Assembly (NCBI RefSeq): GCF_000152705.1
Contig: NZ_CH672413.1
Span: 868,001-932,000 of the forward strand
DNA length: 64,000 bases
From: Janibacter sp. HTCC2649
GTDB taxonomy: Bacteria > Actinomycetota > Actinomycetes > Actinomycetales > Dermatophilaceae
Reading direction: 5' to 3'
Shown here: positions 35,570-46,400 of the stretch, piece by piece
Position numbering within the stretch: the stretch's first letter is position 1
Layout: each line of letters opens with the position of its first letter
Program-made: the position numbers and the translations under genes
Notes under the pieces: model-generated
Databases searched by the model: none
Told to the model about the DNA's origin: nothing
What the model saw: the letters and a program-made list of their open reading frames with translations, nothing else

Positions 35570-35956
35570 TCAGACGGCAGCCTTGTCGACGACCGGCTGT
35601 GCCGGAACGTTCGCCTTGGCGATCTCGACGAGGGCCGTGAAGGCCGCCGCGTCGTTGACCGCGAGCTCGGCGAGCATGCGACGGTCGACCTCGATCTCAG
35701 CGACCTTGAGTCCCTGGATGAGGCGGTTGTAGGTCATGCCGTTGGCGCGGGCCGCAGCGTTGATGCGCTGGATCCACAGACGACGGAAGTCACCCTTGCG
35801 GGCGCGACGGTCGCGGTAGGCGTAGCCGAGGGAGTGAGTGACCTGCTCCTTGGCCTTGCGGTAGAGACGGGACCGCTGACCGCGGTAACCACTCGCGCGC
35901 TCGAGGACGACCCGGCGCTTCTTATGGGCATTGACTGCCCGCTTCACGCGTGCCAC
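35570..35956 (-). CDS. rplT: 50S ribosomal protein L20
   Basis: 128 aa, GTG 35956 with AAGGAG 6 nt upstream. Family start [15 protein letters not shown] is complete. L20 binds 23S rRNA early in assembly and in some bacteria represses the infC-rpmI-rplT operon. Confidence 0.97.
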   Translation of the reverse strand: MARVKRAVNAHKKRRVVLERASGYRGQRSRLYRKAKEQVTHSLGYAYRDRRARKGDFRRLWIQRINAAARANGMTYNRLIQGLKVAEIEVDRRMLAELAVNDAAAFTALVEIAKANVPAQPVVDKAAV

Positions 35957-35997
35957 GTGAGACTCCTTGCTGTTCTAGGACGTTGGGGGGTGCCGGC

Positions 35998-36192
35998 TCA
36001 GATGCCGAGAAGCTTCTTGACCTTCTTGACGTCGGCCTTGGACACGAGAACGTCCTTGCTGAGGGCGCGGGCCTTCTGGGGGGTCTTCTCGTGGAACTTG
36101 TGGACGTGACCGGCCTGCTCGCGCATGACCTTGCCGGAACCGGTGACGCGGAAGCGCTTCTTGGTGCCGCTGTGGGTCTTGTTCTTCGGCAT
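35998..36192 (-). CDS. rpmI: 50S ribosomal protein L35
   Basis: 64 aa, ATG 36192 with AAGGAG upstream. MPKNKTHSGTKKRFRVTGSGK is the L35 signature. Between infC and rplT (41 bp before rplT). Confidence 0.97.
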   Translation of the reverse strand: MPKNKTHSGTKKRFRVTGSGKVMREQAGHVHKFHEKTPQKARALSKDVLVSKADVKKVKKLLGI

Positions 36193-36272
36193 GGCTGCCG
36201 ATCTCCTTCGCTGTCGGTGGTGCTGACGGTGCTGCTGTGTGACGGTGCTGCTGGGAAATTCGTGGTTGACGC

Positions 36273-37184
36273 CTATTCGGCGACAGCGGCCTTCTTGGGG
36301 GCCTTGGGCTTCGTGTCGACCTTCGCGGCCGGCTTGGCCGCAGGGGCCGGCTTGGCCTTGGGAACGGGCTTCGCGGTGGGGACCGGCTTGGCTGCCGGGA
36401 CCGGCTTGGCTGCCGGGGCCGGCTTGGTCTCGACGACCGGCTCGGCTTCGACGACGGGCTCGGCCTCGACGACGGACTCGGGCTCGGCCGGGGCGACCGG
36501 CTCAGCCTCGACGACCTCTTCGATCTGCGCGACCTCGACGGGCTGCTCTGCTTCCATCGCCGCAGCGATTTCGTCGTTCAGCTCGTCCTGCGAGTCCTGC
36601 ACGTCGGTGTCGGCTGCCTGGCTGGCATCCGCGCTGTCGTGCTTCTTGCGACGCTGCTCGGCGCGGGCCTCGGACTTCTTCTTCGTCGGCGCCAGGACCA
36701 TGATCATGTTGCGACCATCCTGCTTCGGAGCGGACTCCACGGTGCCCAGTTCGATGACGTCCTCGGCCAGCTTCTGGAGGAGGCGGTAACCGAGCTCGGG
36801 GCGCGACTGCTCGCGACCACGGAACATGATCGTGACCTTGACCTTGTCGCCGCCACCCAGGAACCGGACGACGTGGCCCTTCTTGGTGGCGTAGTCGTGG
36901 GGGTCGATCTTCGGGCGGAGCTTGATCTCCTTGATGACCGTGTTGACCTGGTTCTTGCGCGCTTCTCGGGCCTTCATGGCGGCTTCGTACTTGTACTTGC
37001 CGAAGTCCATGAGCTTGGCGACCGGCGGCTTGGCCATGGGGGCCACCTCGACCAGGTCGAGGTCAGCCTCGGCCGCGAGACGCAAAGCATCCTCGACGCG
37101 GACAATGCCGACCTGCTCGCCGTTGGGGCCAACCAACCGCACTTCCGGAACCCGGATGCGGTCGTTGATACGAGGCTCGCTGAT
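36273..37184 (-). CDS. infC: Translation initiation factor IF-3 with long C-terminal tail, ATC start
   Basis: 303 aa. Start ATC 37184 behind AAGGAG (6 nt); no canonical start is near, and IF-3 genes are known for rare AUU/AUC starts used in autoregulation. N-domain ([21 protein letters not shown]), linker ([20 protein letters not shown]) and C-domain ([17 protein letters not shown]...) end near residue 175. The remaining 128 residues are an extension: an acidic stretch rich in VVEAEP, then a basic stretch of AKPVPxAKPA repeats. Confidence 0.96.
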   Translation of the reverse strand: MSEPRINDRIRVPEVRLVGPNGEQVGIVRVEDALRLAAEADLDLVEVAPMAKPPVAKLMDFGKYKYEAAMKAREARKNQVNTVIKEIKLRPKIDPHDYATKKGHVVRFLGGGDKVKVTIMFRGREQSRPELGYRLLQKLAEDVIELGTVESAPKQDGRNMIMVLAPTKKKSEARAEQRRKKHDSADASQAADTDVQDSQDELNDEIAAAMEAEQPVEVAQIEEVVEAEPVAPAEPESVVEAEPVVEAEPVVETKPAPAAKPVPAAKPVPTAKPVPKAKPAPAAKPAAKVDTKPKAPKKAAVAE

Positions 37185-37248
37185 GTCGAACTCCTTCTGA
37201 AGGGAACTGAAGACTGTGCTGTGGCCCGAAACAAGTCCGCCACATCTC

Positions 37249-37292
37249 AAAAATGAGAAAAGAGGCTCCTCGCGCAGCGCACGAGAAGCCTC
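37249..37292 (-). terminator. Attenuator-type intrinsic terminator in the infC leader
   Basis: Minus strand stem GAGGCTTCTCG / CGAGGAGCCTC (11 bp, one G-U) followed by TTTTCTCATTTTT, 65 nt before the infC start and about 150 nt after the promoter. A terminator between promoter and first gene implies conditional read-through. Confidence 0.75.
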
Positions 37293-37388
37293 ACATCCGT
37301 CCACAAAAGGCACCCACGACACACACTGCTGCCGTGGACCGTGTGGAGAAACCCGGCGACCTGAGGTCGACGCGGGTGGAAGCGAACT

Positions 37389-37409
37389 TCACTTGCGCAC
37401 TGTGTTCAT
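37389..37409 (-). CDS. Possible six-codon leader peptide in the infC mRNA
   Basis: ATG AAC ACA GTG CGC AAG TGA, encoding MNTVRK, in the leader between promoter and attenuator. No good ribosome site precedes it (AGGTG touches the ATG), so translation is doubtful. Confidence 0.2.
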   Translation of the reverse strand: MNTVRK

Positions 37410-37445
37410 CACCTGGAGGGTGGCGACACAGCCGGTCCGGCAGCA

Positions 37446-37474
37446 AGGTTAGCAGTCTGGCGCCATGAGACCAA
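37446..37474 (-). promoter_or_regulatory. Promoter of infC-rpmI-rplT
   Basis: -35 TTGGTC (37474-37469), 17-nt spacer, -10 TAACCT (37451-37446) on the minus strand. The expected start near 37439 leaves a leader of about 250 nt. The hairpin TTCGGC/GCCGAA at 37475-37490 abuts the -35 and may end the upstream sseB transcript. Besides these elements the 375-bp gap holds no gene. Confidence 0.65.
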
Positions 37475-37559
37475 TTCGGCGTATGCCGAACCCCTCGTGT
37501 CCGTCGAGACGCGCTAGCCGCCCTCCGGGCTGCGCACCTTCAGAACGAGGCCATGGAGC

Positions 37560-38255
37560 TCAGGTGATGCGGAAGGCCAGGCCGTCGATGCGGGCGCGGA
37601 GTTCGCCGTCGGTGGCGAGGCGCTCCCCCACGCGGGTGGCGATCTGCTGGATCTCGGTGGGTTCGAGGCCCTCGGTGAGTTCGAGGACGAGGCCGAGGAT
37701 TCCTTGGCCTGTGGGGGCGCCCTCCTCGATCCGGTGGGTGCGGACAGCTGACTCCTCGGCGAGGGCTGCTGCCACGGCCTTCTCCACGAAGGGGTCCTCG
37801 TGCGGGATGAGCCATTCACGTTCTTGGGCAAGGGCCCAGACCATGGACGGGCGCAAGGCACGGGTGAGTGGGCCGGCGACATCGATGACGATGACGTCGC
37901 AGAGCTCGCTGACGGCGGCCTGGCCTGCGCGGGCGGAGGTGACAGGGACGGGTCTGGCGCTCGGGTCCCAGGCCGCGAGAGACGCGAGGCTGGTGAAGAC
38001 GGGCAGGGCGCGCTCTCCGTCGGGGGCGACCAGGGTCACTGCGGCCATGTCGGTCTGCTTGTCGACAGTGAGCCCGTCCCGAACCTCTGTCTCCACGGGT
38101 TCGGCGACGATGGGGACGAGGAGTCGGGCCCCCTGGAGCGCAGCCATGAGGGCGGTCGCGTCACCCGCCTCAAGGGCGGAGGTCAGGGCTGGGTCGGCAG
38201 CGCCGTCGTCACCCTCGAAGCCGGTGGATCCGCTGAAGACACGGTCCCGGGTCAC
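37560..38255 (-). CDS. SseB-family protein
   Basis: 231 aa, GTG 38255 overlapping the priA stop (GTGA). Contains the SseB N-terminal pattern [17 protein letters not shown]...[13 protein letters not shown]. SseB-like proteins in Actinobacteria commonly follow priA; the molecular role is unknown. No signal peptide or membrane segment. Confidence 0.85.
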   Translation of the reverse strand: MTRDRVFSGSTGFEGDDGAADPALTSALEAGDATALMAALQGARLLVPIVAEPVETEVRDGLTVDKQTDMAAVTLVAPDGERALPVFTSLASLAAWDPSARPVPVTSARAGQAAVSELCDVIVIDVAGPLTRALRPSMVWALAQEREWLIPHEDPFVEKAVAAALAEESAVRTHRIEEGAPTGQGILGLVLELTEGLEPTEIQQIATRVGERLATDGELRARIDGLAFRIT

Positions 38256-38986
38256 GGGCGACCGGCGACGTCGAGTGCGTCAGGGAGCGTGAAGGCACCG
38301 CGATAGAGGGCGGATCCGGTGATGGCACCCTCGACTCCCTCGCCGACCATGGTCCGAAGCGCTTCGATGTCGGCGAGGGTCGAGACCCCACCCGAGGCAA
38401 TGATCGGTCGGTCGGTGCGGGTGCAGACGTCGCGCAGGAGGTCGAGGTTGGGGCCCTTGAGCATGCCGTCCTTGTTGACGTCGGTGACGACGTAGCGGGC
38501 GCAGCCCTCGGCATCCAGCCGCTCGAGCGTCTCCCAGAGGTCGCCGCCCTCCTGCGTCCAGCCGCGGGCCGCCAAGGTGGTGCCGCGCACGTCGAGTCCG
38601 ACGGCAATGCGGTCCCCGTGCTCGGCGATGGCCGAGGCCGTCCACTCGGGGTTCTCAAGTGCGGCGGTGCCGAGGTTCACCCGTCGGCAGCCGGTTGCGA
38701 GGGCGCGCTCGAGGGTCTCGGCGTCGCGGATGCCGCCGCTCATCTCCACGTCGATGTCGAGCTGTCCGACGATCTGGGCGAGCAGTTCGGCGTTGTCACC
38801 TCGGCCGAAGGCAGCGTCGAGGTCGACGAGGTGCAGCCACTCGGCGCCCTGCTCCTGCCAGCGCAGCGCAGCCTCGACCGGTTCGCCGAACTCGCCGCCG
38901 GACCCGGCGACTCCCTGGACGAGCTGGACCGCTCGGCCTCCGGCGACATCGACGGCGGGCAGGAGCTGGAGGCGAGGGGTGGTCAT
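38252..38986 (-). CDS. priA: Phosphoribosyl isomerase A (HisA, possibly also TrpF activity)
   Basis: 244 aa beta/alpha barrel. [18 protein letters not shown] start with catalytic Asp, [31 protein letters not shown] with the second Asp, and [12 protein letters not shown]. In Actinobacteria this enzyme serves both histidine and tryptophan pathways when trpF is absent; that cannot be tested from this window. Confidence 0.93.
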   Translation of the reverse strand: MTTPRLQLLPAVDVAGGRAVQLVQGVAGSGGEFGEPVEAALRWQEQGAEWLHLVDLDAAFGRGDNAELLAQIVGQLDIDVEMSGGIRDAETLERALATGCRRVNLGTAALENPEWTASAIAEHGDRIAVGLDVRGTTLAARGWTQEGGDLWETLERLDAEGCARYVVTDVNKDGMLKGPNLDLLRDVCTRTDRPIIASGGVSTLADIEALRTMVGEGVEGAITGSALYRGAFTLPDALDVAGRP

Positions 38987-39057
38987 GGCACCTTCATGGT
39001 TGAGGTCACGGTCGGGGTGTGGTGAAACATGCGGTTCAGGTGGATCGAGATGGCCGC

Positions 39058-39702
39058 TCAGAGCGACCGGACCCAGTTCTCGAGCAGGTGCAGACCCGCC
39101 TCGCCCGACTTCTCGGGATGGAACTGGGTGGCGGACAGGGGGCCGTTCTCGACGGCGGCGACGAAACGCTCACCGTGAGTTGCGTGCGTGACCCGAGGGG
39201 CGACGACCGCGAACGCCCCGGTGGGTTCGGGAAGCGTCCAGGTGCGGACGGCATACGAGTGCACGAAGTAGAAACGCTCGGACTCGACCCCGGCAAAGAG
39301 TGAGGAGCCGTCAGGCACCTCGACCTCGGTCCATCCCATGTGCGGAACGATCGGAGCCTGGAGCCGCTCGACCGTGCCGGGCCATTCGGCCAGGCCCTCC
39401 TCGGTCGTGCCACTGGGCTCGGTCGAGGACTCGAACAGCGCCTGCATGCCGACGCAGACACCGAGGACGGGACGGCCTCCGGCAAGGCGGACGTCCACGA
39501 TGCGGGGCGCCTCGGCTGCACGCATCCCGCGCACGCAGGCGTGGAAGTTGCCCACGCCCGGCAGGAAGAGTCCGTCGGCGTCGAGGGCTCGACCGCGGTC
39601 AGCAGTGAGCTCGACCTGGGCGCCCACCTGCTCAAGGGCCCGGACCGCACTGTGGACGTTGCCGCTGCCGTGGTCGAGGACGACAACCCGGCGGCCCGTC
39701 AT
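39058..39702 (-). CDS. hisH: Imidazole glycerol phosphate synthase glutaminase subunit
   Basis: 214 aa class I glutamine amidotransferase. Cys nucleophile in [11 protein letters not shown], His/Glu in [11 protein letters not shown], and [10 protein letters not shown] oxyanion region. Supplies ammonia to HisF, which is not in this window. Overlaps the preceding unknown gene by ATGA. Confidence 0.95.
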   Translation of the reverse strand: MTGRRVVVLDHGSGNVHSAVRALEQVGAQVELTADRGRALDADGLFLPGVGNFHACVRGMRAAEAPRIVDVRLAGGRPVLGVCVGMQALFESSTEPSGTTEEGLAEWPGTVERLQAPIVPHMGWTEVEVPDGSSLFAGVESERFYFVHSYAVRTWTLPEPTGAFAVVAPRVTHATHGERFVAAVENGPLSATQFHPEKSGEAGLHLLENWVRSL

Positions 39703-40325
39703 CGCTCGTTCTCCGAGCGGTGCGCTGCCTCCTCGGCGACGAGCGCGTCGAAGGCAGCGATGGAGCGGGGGCTGGGATCGATGCGTTCGTGGCTCTCGTC
39801 GATCTCGCCGAGGAGGAGCTCCTCGCCGGGCAGACCGAGAAGGCGCACCAGGCCGATGAGGACGTCGAGCGGCTGCCCCTGCGTGTCGGCGAAGTGCTCG
39901 CTGACCGCGGCGGCAGTCGTGCGCGACCGCGCCCCGGCGACGTCGACGATGAGTCCGGCTGGCAGGGCGGGAAGGTCTGGCGTCCGGCGGATACCGGTGC
40001 CGGGCTCCCACACGATCCACCGCTGCTCGAGACGCCAGCCACGTGCCTGGACCGTCACGACAGCGCAGCCGTCGATGACGAACAGCCCGATGGCCGGACG
40101 GTGCCGGGTGGGCACCCGTCGGGCGGCGAGGATCTCGAGCCCGACGTCATAGGGCGCAACAGACAGTGCCCGGTCCTCCGCGAGATAGACGCCGGTCCAG
40201 CCTGCGAGCGGAACGACGCGGACGGCCACGAGACCGCGCCGGACCCAGCGGGCCGACGCCGCGGCCCCACCTCGGACGAGGACGACACCGTGCCCGAGCT
40301 CTGGTGTCTGGTCAGGGGTTGCCAC
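39699..40325 (-). CDS. Unknown protein inside the histidine operon
   Basis: 208 aa, GTG 40325, 3 bp after hisB and overlapping hisH by ATGA, so it is translated within the his operon. N-terminal half is beta-rich ([54 protein letters not shown]), the C-terminal part helical and acidic. No catalytic motif recognised. Similar hypothetical genes sit between hisB and hisH in related Actinobacteria, but the function is not known. Confidence 0.85.
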   Translation of the reverse strand: MATPDQTPELGHGVVLVRGGAAASARWVRRGLVAVRVVPLAGWTGVYLAEDRALSVAPYDVGLEILAARRVPTRHRPAIGLFVIDGCAVVTVQARGWRLEQRWIVWEPGTGIRRTPDLPALPAGLIVDVAGARSRTTAAAVSEHFADTQGQPLDVLIGLVRLLGLPGEELLLGEIDESHERIDPSPRSIAAFDALVAEEAAHRSENER

Positions 40326-40328
40326 GGC

Positions 40329-40934
40329 TCAGAGCGCACCCTTGGCACTGGGGATGCCGTCGACGCGGGGGTCGCGCTCGATGGCAGCACGAAGTGCCCT
40401 GGCCACGGCCTTGAACTGGGCTTCGACGATGTGGTGCGGGTCGCGACCAGCGAGAACGCGCACGTGCAGGGCGATACCCGCGTGGTAGGCGAAGGACTCG
40501 AGGACGTGGCGCGTCAACGAGCCGACATAGTTGCCCCCGATGACGACGTACTCCTGACCGGCGGGCTCCCCCGTGTGGACGACGTAGGGGCGACCGGCGA
40601 CGTCGACGACCGCGTGGACGAGCGCCTCGTCGAGGGGCACCGTCGCGTCACCGAATCGCGAGATGCCGCGCTTGTCACCGAGCGCTTCGCGCAGGGCATC
40701 ACCCAGGACGATGGCGACATCCTCGACGGTGTGGTGCGCGTCGACGTCGACGTCACCCGTGGCCCTGACCTTGAGGTCGATGAGCGAGTGCTTCGCGAGC
40801 GACAGGAGCATGTGGTCGTAGAACCGGACTCCGGTGCTCACGTCGCCGACGCCGGTGCCATCGAGATCGATGGTCAGCTCGACGCTGCTCTCGGAGGTGG
40901 AACGCGTCACCGTCGCGGTGCGGTTGGTGGTCAC
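40329..40934 (-). CDS. hisB: Imidazoleglycerol-phosphate dehydratase
   Basis: 201 aa monofunctional HisB (no phosphatase domain). Manganese motifs [14 protein letters not shown] and [12 protein letters not shown], plus [16 protein letters not shown] start overlaps hisC stop by GTGA. Confidence 0.96.
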   Translation of the reverse strand: MTTNRTATVTRSTSESSVELTIDLDGTGVGDVSTGVRFYDHMLLSLAKHSLIDLKVRATGDVDVDAHHTVEDVAIVLGDALREALGDKRGISRFGDATVPLDEALVHAVVDVAGRPYVVHTGEPAGQEYVVIGGNYVGSLTRHVLESFAYHAGIALHVRVLAGRDPHHIVEAQFKAVARALRAAIERDPRVDGIPSAKGAL

Positions 40935-42049
40935 GACTGTCCTTCCAGGTGTTCGGGGCCCAGGGCGGCGACGGCTTCAAGGAACGCCGTCGTCTCCTCC
41001 GGCGTCCCGGCGGTCACTCGAAGATAGTGCTCGATCCCCACGTCCCGGACGAGAACCCCCCGGTCGAGCAGTGCCTGCCAGGTCACATGGCTGTCGCGCA
41101 GCCCGCCGAAGAGGACGAAGTTGGCGTCACTGGGGACGGGGTCGAGGCCGAGCGCGGTGAGTTCATCGACGATCCGGTCGCGCTGGTGCTTGATGACGTC
41201 GACGGTGCCGAGCATGGCGTCGGCGTGCTTGAGCGTGGCCCTCGCGATCGCCTGCGCGGGCGACGAGAGGTGATAGGGCATGCGCACGAGCCGGAGCGCG
41301 TCGACGAGCTCGGGATCGGCGGCCAGATAGCCCAGTCGACCCCCGGCGAAGGCGAACGCCTTGCTCATCGTGCGGGTGACGACGAGCCGTGGACGTCCCT
41401 CGAGGAGGGTGAGCGCACTGGGCGTCCCCGGTCGGGCGAACTCGGCGTAGGCCTCGTCGACGACGATGACGGCGTTCGGAGCGGCGTCGTGCACCGCCGT
41501 CACGACGTCGAGGGTGAGGGCCGTGCCGGTCGGGTTGTTGGGTGAGCACAGGAAGACGACGTGTGGGTCGTGCTGCTGCGCCTGTTCCACGGCGGACTCG
41601 GCCGACAGGTCGAAGGCACCCCCGCCCTCCACGCCACGCAGACCATCGACCCAGGTCGTGCCCGTGGTCGCGGAGATGATCGGGTGCATCGAGTACGCAG
41701 GAGTGAAGCCGAGGGCGGTGCGACCCTGACCACCGAACGCCTGCAACAGGTGCAGGAGAACCTCGTTGGACCCGTTGCCGGCCCAGACCTGCTCCGGGCT
41801 CACCGACGTTCCGCTGCGCGAGAGGTATGCCGCGAGGTCACCTCGCAGGTCCGTGAACTCGCGATCGGGGTAGCGATTCAGACCCGAAGCCATCCCGGCC
41901 ACGGCGGCAACGATCTCGTCGACGACGGCGGGCGGCACGGCATACGAGTTCTCGTTGGTGTTGAGGGCGACCGGGACGTCGAGCTGAGGTGCGCCGTAGG
42001 CCGTGCGCCCGCGCAGGTCCTCGCGCAGGAGCTTCTCTATGTCGCTCAT
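40931..42049 (-). CDS. hisC: Histidinol-phosphate aminotransferase
   Basis: 372 aa, PLP type I fold. [35 protein letters not shown] lysine in [17 protein letters not shown]. Overlaps hisD by ATGA. Confidence 0.95.
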   Translation of the reverse strand: MSDIEKLLREDLRGRTAYGAPQLDVPVALNTNENSYAVPPAVVDEIVAAVAGMASGLNRYPDREFTDLRGDLAAYLSRSGTSVSPEQVWAGNGSNEVLLHLLQAFGGQGRTALGFTPAYSMHPIISATTGTTWVDGLRGVEGGGAFDLSAESAVEQAQQHDPHVVFLCSPNNPTGTALTLDVVTAVHDAAPNAVIVVDEAYAEFARPGTPSALTLLEGRPRLVVTRTMSKAFAFAGGRLGYLAADPELVDALRLVRMPYHLSSPAQAIARATLKHADAMLGTVDVIKHQRDRIVDELTALGLDPVPSDANFVLFGGLRDSHVTWQALLDRGVLVRDVGIEHYLRVTAGTPEETTAFLEAVAALGPEHLEGQS

Positions 42050-43371
42050 GAGAGCTCGGGAAGGCGCGCGATGACGGCCTCGCCGTGGGCAGGGAGGTCC
42101 TCGGCGTTGGCGAGGGTGACGACGTGGGCGCCGACCTCGCGCAGGGCGTCCTGCGAGTATTCGATGACGTGGATTCCGCGCAGGAAGGACTGCACCGACA
42201 GGCCGCTCGAGTGGGAGGCGCACCCGCCGGTGGGCAGGACGTGGTTGGAGCCGGCGCAGTAGTCGCCGAGGCTGACCGGTGACCAGGTGCCGACGAAGAC
42301 CGCGCCGGCATTGCGGACCCGTGCCGCGACAGCAGCGGCGTCGGCCGTGTGGATCTCGAGGTGCTCCGCGGCATACGCATTGACGACGTCGAGTCCGACG
42401 TCGACCGAGTCGACGAGGACGATCGCCGACTGGCGACCGGTGAGCGACTCGATGACCCGCTCGGAGTGCTTGGTCGCGGCGACCCGACGCTCCACGGCGA
42501 CCTGGACCGCGTCGGCGAGGTCGGCGCTGTCGGTGACGAGAACCGCAGCCGCCAACGGGTCGTGCTCGGCCTGGCTGATGAGGTCGGCGGCGACGTGGTC
42601 GGGGTCGGCGGTGGCGTCGGCGAGGATCGCGATCTCGGTGGGCCCGGCTTCGGAGTCGATGCCGATGAGCCCCTTGAGCAGGCGCTTGGCGGCGGCCACG
42701 TAGATGTTGCCAGGACCGGTGACGAGGTTGACCGGCTCGAGCGGCTCGGCGCCGTCGAGCTCGTCAAATCCGTGGGCGAAGGCGGCCACGGCCTGGGCGC
42801 CACCCATGGCCCACACCTCGTCCACCTCGAGGAGCGCGCACGCAGCCAGGATCGTGGGGTGCGGCCAGCCGCCGAAGTCCTTCTGCGGCGGGCTCGCGAC
42901 GGCAACCGACCCGACCTCTGCGAGCAGGGCGGGGACGACGTTCATGACGACGCTGCTCGGATAGACCGCGCGACCGCCCGGGACATAGAGGCCGACCCGA
43001 TCGACGGGAACCCAGCGCTCGGTGACCGTGCCACCGGCGGTCACCGTCGTGGTCGACTCGGTGCGGCGCTGCTCGGAGTGCACCAGGCGGGCGCGGCGGA
43101 TGGATTCCTCGAGTGCCGCGCGGACCTGCGGGTCGAGGTCCGCGAGCGCCTGGGCGATGACCTCGGCCGGCACGCGCAAGGACGCCGGGCGCACGCCGTC
43201 AAAGCGCTCCGAGGCGTCGAGGACGGCCTCGCCACCACGGGCGGCGACGTCATCACAGACTGGACGGACCGCAGCCAGCGCTGCTTCGACGTCCAGCTCG
43301 GCACGCGGCAGGGTGCCCCTGAGTTCGCGGAGGGTGGGCGTGCGTCCGCGAAGGTCGAGAACCGGGATCAT
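42046..43371 (-). CDS. hisD: Histidinol dehydrogenase
   Basis: 441 aa, zinc enzyme for the last two oxidations of histidine synthesis. Conserved [43 protein letters not shown] and [15 protein letters not shown]. First gene of the his operon; TAGACT ends 7 nt before its ATG. Confidence 0.96.
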   Translation of the reverse strand: MIPVLDLRGRTPTLRELRGTLPRAELDVEAALAAVRPVCDDVAARGGEAVLDASERFDGVRPASLRVPAEVIAQALADLDPQVRAALEESIRRARLVHSEQRRTESTTTVTAGGTVTERWVPVDRVGLYVPGGRAVYPSSVVMNVVPALLAEVGSVAVASPPQKDFGGWPHPTILAACALLEVDEVWAMGGAQAVAAFAHGFDELDGAEPLEPVNLVTGPGNIYVAAAKRLLKGLIGIDSEAGPTEIAILADATADPDHVAADLISQAEHDPLAAAVLVTDSADLADAVQVAVERRVAATKHSERVIESLTGRQSAIVLVDSVDVGLDVVNAYAAEHLEIHTADAAAVAARVRNAGAVFVGTWSPVSLGDYCAGSNHVLPTGGCASHSSGLSVQSFLRGIHVIEYSQDALREVGAHVVTLANAEDLPAHGEAVIARLPELS

Positions 43372-43378
43372 GAATCCC

Positions 43379-43384
43379 AGTCTA
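43379..43384 (-). promoter_or_regulatory. Leaderless -10 hexamer of the his operon
   Basis: TAGACT on the minus strand, 7 nt before ATG 43371. Its TAG is also the stop codon of glnE, so the his promoter is embedded in the end of that gene. Confidence 0.5.
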
Positions 43385-46300
43385 GGTAGCGTCCCCATAG
43401 AAGACGTGCTCGGCCGCATGCCGGGCACGACGGGCGACGCGGCGGTAGCGGTTGGCCAGCTCCTGGCCCGATCGCGCCGGCAGACCCATGATCCGGGCCA
43501 TCCCGTCGGCGTCGCGGACATCGGACGGGACGGAGTCGACGGGCCGTCCGCGAGAGAGCAGACCAGCGTTGCGCATCTGCGACGCGAGGCGCCACGACTC
43601 GGCGAGAGCCACTGCGTCGTCGCTCGCGATGAGCCCCTCGGCCTGAGCCGCCGTCAGGGCCCCGAGCGTCGACGTCGTCCGCAGGCCCTCGTGGTCGTGG
43701 GCGTGCTGCAGCTGGATGAGCTGCACGCACCACTCGACGTCGCTCAGGCCTCCGTGACCGAGCTTGAAGTGGGTCTTGCGGTCCGCGCCCCGAGGGAGAC
43801 GCTCGGCCTCCATGCGCGCCTTCAGGGTGCGGATCTCGCGGACCTGTCCCGCGTCGATGCCACCCTCCGGCCAGCGCAGGGGGTTGATGAGCTCGATGAA
43901 CGCGGCTCCGAGCTCGACATCGCCCGCCACCGGGGCCGCGCGCAACAGCGCCTGCGACTCCCAGACGAGGGACCACCGCTCGTAGTAGGCGCGATAGGAG
44001 TCGAGGGAGCGCGTCAACGGGCCGTTCTTGCCCTCGGGGCGCAAGCCGGCGTCGACCTCGAGCCGGGGGTCGGGCGCAGCAAGACCCAGGAGGCGGATGA
44101 GCTCCTTGACGACGTCGAGGGCCTGCTCCTGGGCAGCGCGAGCGTCCACCCCCTCCAGCGGGTCGTGGACGAAGAGCACGTCGGCGTCGCTGCCGAAGGC
44201 CGCCTCGCCGCCTCCGAGACGACCCATGCCGACGACGAGGTGACGACTCATCGCAGGAGCGCCGGTCTTCTTCTCCACGGCCTCGAGGACGACCTCGAGC
44301 GTGACGTCGATGAGGGCACCGCTGAGGTCCGCGAGCGCCCTGCCGAGATCTTCGAGAGTGAGGTGCCCGAGCAGCGAGGCGACCGCGAGGCGGAAGAGTT
44401 CCGAGCGTCGCACCGCGCGTGCCGCGAGGACAGCGGCCTCGGACCCGTCCTTGCGTCGAGCCGCGGCCCGCATCCGTACCTGCACCTCGTCTCGGGTGCG
44501 CGGCCGCAGCCCGGTGGACTCGCCCAGGAACTGAACTGACTCCGGTCCCTGCTCCAGGAGGTCCGCGGCATACCGGCTCCGCCCGAGCGTGTGGGCGAGG
44601 CGTTCGGCGGCGCTGCCCTCGTCGCGCAGCAGGCGGAGGAACCAGGGCGTCGTCCCGAGCTCGTCACTGATGCGTCTGAAGGCGAGCAGGCCGGCGTCGG
44701 GAGCGGCCTCGTCGGCGAACCAGCCGAGCATGACGGGCAGCAGTTGTCGTTGGATCGCAGCTCGTCGACTCACTCCCCCGGACAGGGCCTCGAGGTGACG
44801 CAGGGCTCCGCGGGGGTCGGTGAAACCGAGGGCCGCCAACCGCTCGCGCGCGGCCTCCGGTGCCAGGCGCACCTCGTCGGGACCCAGTCGGGCCACAGCC
44901 GACAGGAGCGGGCGGTAGAAGATCCGCTGGTGCAGCCGGCGGACTTCGCGAGCGGCCGCGCGCCACTGAGCCGTGACCGAGTCCTCGGGATCGCGCTGGT
45001 GGCCCAGCGCCCGGCCGAGCCGCCTCAGGTCGCTGGGCGCCGTGGGCATGAGGTGCGTGCGCCGCATGCGGAAGAGCTGGATGCGGTGTTCGAGAGTACG
45101 AAGGAGCCGGTATGCCGCCTCGAGAGTTTGTGCGTCCTCTCGCCCGACGTAGCCACCCTGGGTGAGAGCGGCCAGGGCCGTCAGGGTCGTGCCCGACCGC
45201 AGGGACTTGTCGGCGCGACCGTGGACGAGCTGCAGCAGCTGGACGCTGAACTCGACGTCCCGCAGCCCGCCCGGCCCGAGCTTGAGCTGACGGTCGGCCT
45301 CTCCCGACGGGACGTTGTCCTCGACGCGACGACGCATCGCCTGCACGTCCTCGACGAAGTTCTCGCGCGAGGCTGCCGACCAGACGAACGGCGCGACAGC
45401 GTCGACGTAGGCCCGACCCAGGACGCGGTCACCGGCGATGGGGCGAGCCTTGAGCAGGGCCTGGAACTCCCAGGTCTTGGCCCAGCGCTCGTAGTAGGAC
45501 ACGTGCGAGCGGAGGGTGCGCACCAGCGGGCCGTTCTTGCCCTCGGGGCGTAGTGCGGGGTCGACCTGCCACAACGCACCGGCCGCAGTCTGGCTCGAGC
45601 AGATCTTGATGATCGCGGTGGCGAGCTCGGTGGCCACCGCCACGGCCGCGTCCTCATCACAGCCGTCGGCGGGCTCGGCGACGAAGATGACGTCGACGTC
45701 GCTGATGTAGTTGAGCTCGCGTCCCCCGGTCTTGCCCATGGCGATGACCGAGAAGCGGCACTGGTCGGCGGTGGGCCCGAGGGCTGCGCGAGCCATGACC
45801 AAGGCGGCTTCGAGCGCGGCCTCGGCGAGGTCCGCCAGCGCTGCGGCGGTCTCGGGGAGTCGGGCCTGCGGATCCGGTCGCGAGACGTCGAGGGCCGCGA
45901 TGCCGAGCAGCTGGCGGCGGTACTCGATGCGCAGGGCGTCCTCGGGCGTGGTGCCGTCGGCGGGTGCGGTCACGGCCTCGGTCATGAGGTCGATGCGTTC
46001 CTCGACCTCGAGCTGGACGGCGTCGACCACGGCGGTCCAGTGCTCGGGTCGGGCGATGAGGTGATCGCCCAGCGCGATGGACGCACCCAGGACGGAGAAC
46101 AAACGGTCGCGGGCGCGGCCGGGTTCGCGCAGAGCCGGGACGAGCGCCTCACGCAGGGTGGCATGGGCCGGGGTGGCGACGCACTCCATGAGTCGCACGA
46201 GGGCGAGCAGGGCCTGATCGGGGTCGTTGACCCTGGCCAGGGTCACGGCCAGGCCATCGGTCTCGACCCGGCTCCGATCCTTGACCAGCGGTGCCAGGGC

Positions 46301-46390
46301 AGGGTCGGCCAGCAGGTTGTCGGCCCTGCGTGGTTCGGCAAAGCCGAGCCGGGTCAGATCGCCCGGAACGGACGGCATACGAGCGCTCAC
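43382..46390 (-). CDS. glnE: Glutamine synthetase adenylyltransferase/deadenylase
   Basis: 1,002 aa from GTG 46390 (ATG 46378 possible). Two nucleotidyltransferase domains: N-terminal deadenylase with [21 protein letters not shown] and C-terminal adenylylase with [21 protein letters not shown], each followed by a helical GlnD-UR-uridylyltransferase-type domain. Controls GS I by AMP transfer to Tyr. It follows glnA2 by 10 bp; the true target GlnA1 is not in the window. Confidence 0.95.
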   Translation of the reverse strand: MSARMPSVPGDLTRLGFAEPRRADNLLADPALAPLVKDRSRVETDGLAVTLARVNDPDQALLALVRLMECVATPAHATLREALVPALREPGRARDRLFSVLGASIALGDHLIARPEHWTAVVDAVQLEVEERIDLMTEAVTAPADGTTPEDALRIEYRRQLLGIAALDVSRPDPQARLPETAAALADLAEAALEAALVMARAALGPTADQCRFSVIAMGKTGGRELNYISDVDVIFVAEPADGCDEDAAVAVATELATAIIKICSSQTAAGALWQVDPALRPEGKNGPLVRTLRSHVSYYERWAKTWEFQALLKARPIAGDRVLGRAYVDAVAPFVWSAASRENFVEDVQAMRRRVEDNVPSGEADRQLKLGPGGLRDVEFSVQLLQLVHGRADKSLRSGTTLTALAALTQGGYVGREDAQTLEAAYRLLRTLEHRIQLFRMRRTHLMPTAPSDLRRLGRALGHQRDPEDSVTAQWRAAAREVRRLHQRIFYRPLLSAVARLGPDEVRLAPEAARERLAALGFTDPRGALRHLEALSGGVSRRAAIQRQLLPVMLGWFADEAAPDAGLLAFRRISDELGTTPWFLRLLRDEGSAAERLAHTLGRSRYAADLLEQGPESVQFLGESTGLRPRTRDEVQVRMRAAARRKDGSEAAVLAARAVRRSELFRLAVASLLGHLTLEDLGRALADLSGALIDVTLEVVLEAVEKKTGAPAMSRHLVVGMGRLGGGEAAFGSDADVLFVHDPLEGVDARAAQEQALDVVKELIRLLGLAAPDPRLEVDAGLRPEGKNGPLTRSLDSYRAYYERWSLVWESQALLRAAPVAGDVELGAAFIELINPLRWPEGGIDAGQVREIRTLKARMEAERLPRGADRKTHFKLGHGGLSDVEWCVQLIQLQHAHDHEGLRTTSTLGALTAAQAEGLIASDDAVALAESWRLASQMRNAGLLSRGRPVDSVPSDVRDADGMARIMGLPARSGQELANRYRRVARRARHAAEHVFYGDAT

Positions 46391-46400
46391 AGTGCGCCCC

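Noticed and set aside
36273-36500. Frameshift or fusion in infC
   Set aside because: The tail is in frame, free of stops and ends before a clean gap to rpmI; low-complexity tails of this kind occur in actinobacterial proteins.
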